15,863 bases of DNA from Zhengella sp041738295 (GTDB lineage Bacteria > Pseudomonadota > Alphaproteobacteria > Rhizobiales > Rhizobiaceae): assembly GCA_041738295.1 (NCBI GenBank), contig JBGSQC010000259.1, forward strand, positions 1 through 15,863, written 5' to 3'. Both the position numbers and the translations under genes were made by a program. Each line of letters begins with the position of its first letter. Within the stretch, counting starts at the first letter, position 1. The notes beneath the pieces were generated by a model that saw nothing but the letters and a program-made list of their open reading frames with translations, did no database searches and was not told the origin of the DNA. Shown piece after piece: positions 14,345 to 15,863 of this stretch.

Positions 14345-14728
14345 TCAGGGTTCGTCGATGATACTGACATGGGCGGCGACCACCCGCCAACCTTCAGGTA
14401 GCCGCGCCCAGGTCTGCATCTGTCGGCCGACTTTGCCCGGTGCACTGGCGCGACGAAACAGCATGGAGGCTGTGGCGAAATCGGTGCCGAAAGTGGTGAT
14501 GGTCAGGTGATCGAGCTCGCGCTCGAGACCGCCCGGCTTTTGCGTCTTGCGGAATGCGGTCACTTCGGCGGCGCCGTGCTGCTGCTCGGAAATGCCGTGA
14601 CGCACGACACGCCCGTCCTGCCAGAAGAGGTCATCCATGCCCGTCATGTCATTGGCAATGAAGGCTTTCTCGTATTGCCAGAAGACAACCGTCACCTCGG
14701 CCAGTATGGCCGGATCGTTGATGATCAT
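14345..14728 (-). CDS. AtzH-like protein (DUF3225, NTF2/SnoaL-like fold)
   Basis: This 127-residue protein belongs, as I recognise it, to DUF3225, the family of AtzH from the cyanuric acid operon of Pseudomonas sp. ADP. Shared features are the N-terminal DPAILAEVTVVFWQYEKAF, MDDLFW and the HGISEQQHGAAEV stretch. The C-terminal strand region (MQTWARLPEGWRVVAAHVS) is typical of NTF2-like folds. Family members occur next to amidases and allophanate hydrolases, so it probably acts on, or assists with, a carboxylated ureide intermediate; I cannot state the reaction with certainty. Its ATG overlaps the stop of the preceding gene by four bases, showing translational coupling, and only a weak GGA-type ribosome site is visible. 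Confidence 0.8.
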   Translation of the reverse strand: MIINDPAILAEVTVVFWQYEKAFIANDMTGMDDLFWQDGRVVRHGISEQQHGAAEVTAFRKTQKPGGLERELDHLTITTFGTDFATASMLFRRASAPGKVGRQMQTWARLPEGWRVVAAHVSIIDEP

Positions 14729-15489
14729 CGCGCTTCCATCCGTGCCCGCAACGCCCTCAGGAAGGGGATCTGCTCGAACTGGTCTTCCTGCACGAAATCC
14801 CAGGACACGCCCTTGGGGCGCGGCGTGGTGTTGCCGGTGACGATCAGCTCGGCCTCGGTCGCCACGAAATCAAGAGGGCTGTCATGGGCCATCATGAACA
14901 CCTGGTTGTCCGGCACGAGTTGCGAGGAATGCACGGTGGTCGCCATCGGCGTGTCCGGCCCGATGATGCCGAGTTCACGGAAAATGCCTGTCTCCAGATC
15001 GGCAAAGCCGGCACCCTTGCCGGTGCGCCCGCCGGAGCGGCTGACGGCTACGGACCCGACAATGGCGAAATCCAGCTTCTCGACTTCCTCGAAGCCGATG
15101 CGCTCGCCATGCATCATGTAGCCTTCGGAGGTTGCGGCCAGTTCAAAGGAAACGCCCTTCTCCCTCAGCTTTGCAGGGTCGATGCGCAGATAGGGGAATT
15201 CCTTCGTCAGATAGGGAACCGGCGCGTAGAGCACCTTGCCCTCATAGAGTGCGCGCAGGCGGATGGGAATCTGCGGCGGGTCAGGATTGCATTTCACGGT
15301 CTTGGCCCGCTTCCATTGATCAGTCTGCGCCAGACGCCAGGCCGCCATGTCGGCGCCGATGAAATTCGGGATATGGCTCCAGGTCGGCCCCATTGCCATG
15401 CCGCCTTCGCCCAGCGCATCCCAGACGGCGCCGCGCACGGCATCCTTGTCACTGTTGCGCCCGGCCCACCGGCCCTGCTTTTCGTTCAT
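14725..15489 (-). CDS. 5-formyltetrahydrofolate cyclo-ligase-like protein
   Basis: This 254-residue protein has the 5-FTHF cyclo-ligase/MTHFS fold signature: the phosphate-loop-like motif GGRTGKGAGFADLE at 153-166, preceded by LDFAIVGSVAVSRSG. The N-terminal IPNFIGADMAAWRLAQ and the APVPYLTKEFPYLRIDP stretch also fit the larger MTHFS-domain paralogues. It is longer than housekeeping bacterial cyclo-ligases (about 190-200 residues) and resembles that divergent group rather than the folate-salvage enzyme. ATG 15489 has AAGGAG seven bases upstream and overlaps the preceding stop by four bases; its own stop overlaps the AtzH-like start by four. Such tight coupling in a ureide operon implies a pathway role, but which acyl group or cofactor it handles is unknown. 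Confidence 0.82.
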   Translation of the reverse strand: MNEKQGRWAGRNSDKDAVRGAVWDALGEGGMAMGPTWSHIPNFIGADMAAWRLAQTDQWKRAKTVKCNPDPPQIPIRLRALYEGKVLYAPVPYLTKEFPYLRIDPAKLREKGVSFELAATSEGYMMHGERIGFEEVEKLDFAIVGSVAVSRSGGRTGKGAGFADLETGIFRELGIIGPDTPMATTVHSSQLVPDNQVFMMAHDSPLDFVATEAELIVTGNTTPRPKGVSWDFVQEDQFEQIPFLRALRARMEAR

Positions 15490-15863
15490 GGCGCATCTCC
15501 TTCAAGGGCCTGCTCAAGGGCAGCAAGCGGAGTGGCCCAGCCGACTATGCCGCCCTGCGCCGTCATCATGGCGATGGCTGCCGCCTTGAATTCAGGGAAA
15601 TAGCTTTCGGTCGCGTCCGTCACCAAAAGGCACTCGTAGCCACGGTCATTGGCTTCGCGCATGGATGTCTGCACGCAGACTTCCGTCGTCACCCCGGCAA
15701 AGACCAGATGGGTGATGCCCCGGCCTTGCAAGGTCTCGTGCAGGCCGGTTGCCCAGAACATGCCCTTGCCAGGCTTGTCGATGACGAGTTCGCCCTCATG
15801 GGGCGCCAGTTCCGGCACGATGGCGTTGCCCGGTTCGCCGCGCACCAGCAGCCGGCCCATCGG
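15486..15863 (-). CDS. Cysteine hydrolase of the isochorismatase superfamily (biuret hydrolase-like), N-terminus outside window
   Basis: The C-terminal 125 residues are visible; the frame is open through the right edge (a Pro codon precedes the apparent Met at 15860), so that Met is internal. The nucleophile Cys lies in FAGVTTEVCVQTSMREANDRG and the catalytic Lys in VIDKPGKGMFWAT; the Asp of the triad is off the edge. The GVTTEVCV..MREANDRGYECLL stretch is the form found in ureide amidohydrolases such as biuret and triuret hydrolases, rather than in nicotinamidases. Together with allophanate hydrolase and the AtzH-like gene, the likely reaction is biuret or a related ureide to allophanate plus ammonia. 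The exact substrate is not determined. It is the first visible gene of a four-gene operon and overlaps the next by four bases. Confidence 0.85.
   Translation of the reverse strand, partial: PMGRLLVRGEPGNAIVPELAPHEGELVIDKPGKGMFWATGLHETLQGRGITHLVFAGVTTEVCVQTSMREANDRGYECLLVTDATESYFPEFKAAAIAMMTAQGGIVGWATPLAALEQALEGDAP

Noticed and set aside
14319..14390. TTG start at 14390 for the GntR protein
   Set aside because: It would overlap the AtzH-like gene by 46 bp, its GAAGG has no spacing to the TTG, and it adds an Arg-rich extension unusual for the family.
13479..14510. 343-codon + strand frame opposite the GntR gene
   Set aside because: It overlaps allophanate hydrolase, the GntR gene and the AtzH-like gene, all with clear family motifs, and shows no domain.

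Overview
The window looks like a chromosomal or large-plasmid segment of a GC-rich alphaproteobacterium of the Rhizobiales, probably close to the Rhizobiaceae. This rests on codon bias, dense packing, the PcaQ/GalR-like LysR regulator and the ureide gene set. I see no rRNA, tRNA, CRISPR array, transposase or integrase.

Layout. (1) Positions 1-4038, + strand: two exported-type proteins of unknown function. The first is a beta-propeller-like protein cut by the window edge. The second is an 829-residue signal-peptide protein built from a duplicated ~230-residue unit, six Cys-bounded repeats and an RGD-containing charged tail. The two share a ~105-residue Cys module: C-terminal in the first, N-terminal in the second. 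A perfect 14-bp hairpin terminator (4066-4097) closes this block. (2) 4125-11654: an aromatic acid block. It holds a fused LigB-LigA extradiol dioxygenase (gallate/protocatechuate type, - strand), a LysR regulator (- strand), a divergent TRAP transporter dctPQM (+) and an FAD-dependent 3-hydroxybenzoate 4-monooxygenase (mobA, +). The logical flow is uptake by TRAP, 3-hydroxybenzoate to protocatechuate by MobA, then ring opening by the dioxygenase. No enzymes for later steps lie in the window. The dioxygenase and dctP promoter regions share short words, which suggests one common regulator. (3) 11923-15863: a ureide-nitrogen block. It holds allophanate hydrolase (+) convergent with a - strand operon of a cysteine hydrolase of biuret-hydrolase type (cut by the edge), a 5-formyltetrahydrofolate cyclo-ligase-like protein, an AtzH-like DUF3225 protein and a GntR/FCD regulator. 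The likely logic is a biuret-like ureide to allophanate, then to ammonia and CO2.

The non-coding gaps are informative. 5406-5505 and 6424-6500 carry candidate operators. 6537-6735 holds a hairpin-rich block that resembles an interspersed palindromic element. 9603-9640 and 11700-11729 are strong intrinsic terminators. 9688-9702 and 11872-11883 are dyads of a kind that FCD-type GntR proteins bind. 11784-11869 holds two unexplained hairpins, the second terminator-like.

The most unusual items are the architecture of the secreted repeat protein and its shared module, the folate-ligase-like gene inside a ureide operon, and the hairpins ahead of allophanate hydrolase. None proves a new system from sequence alone.
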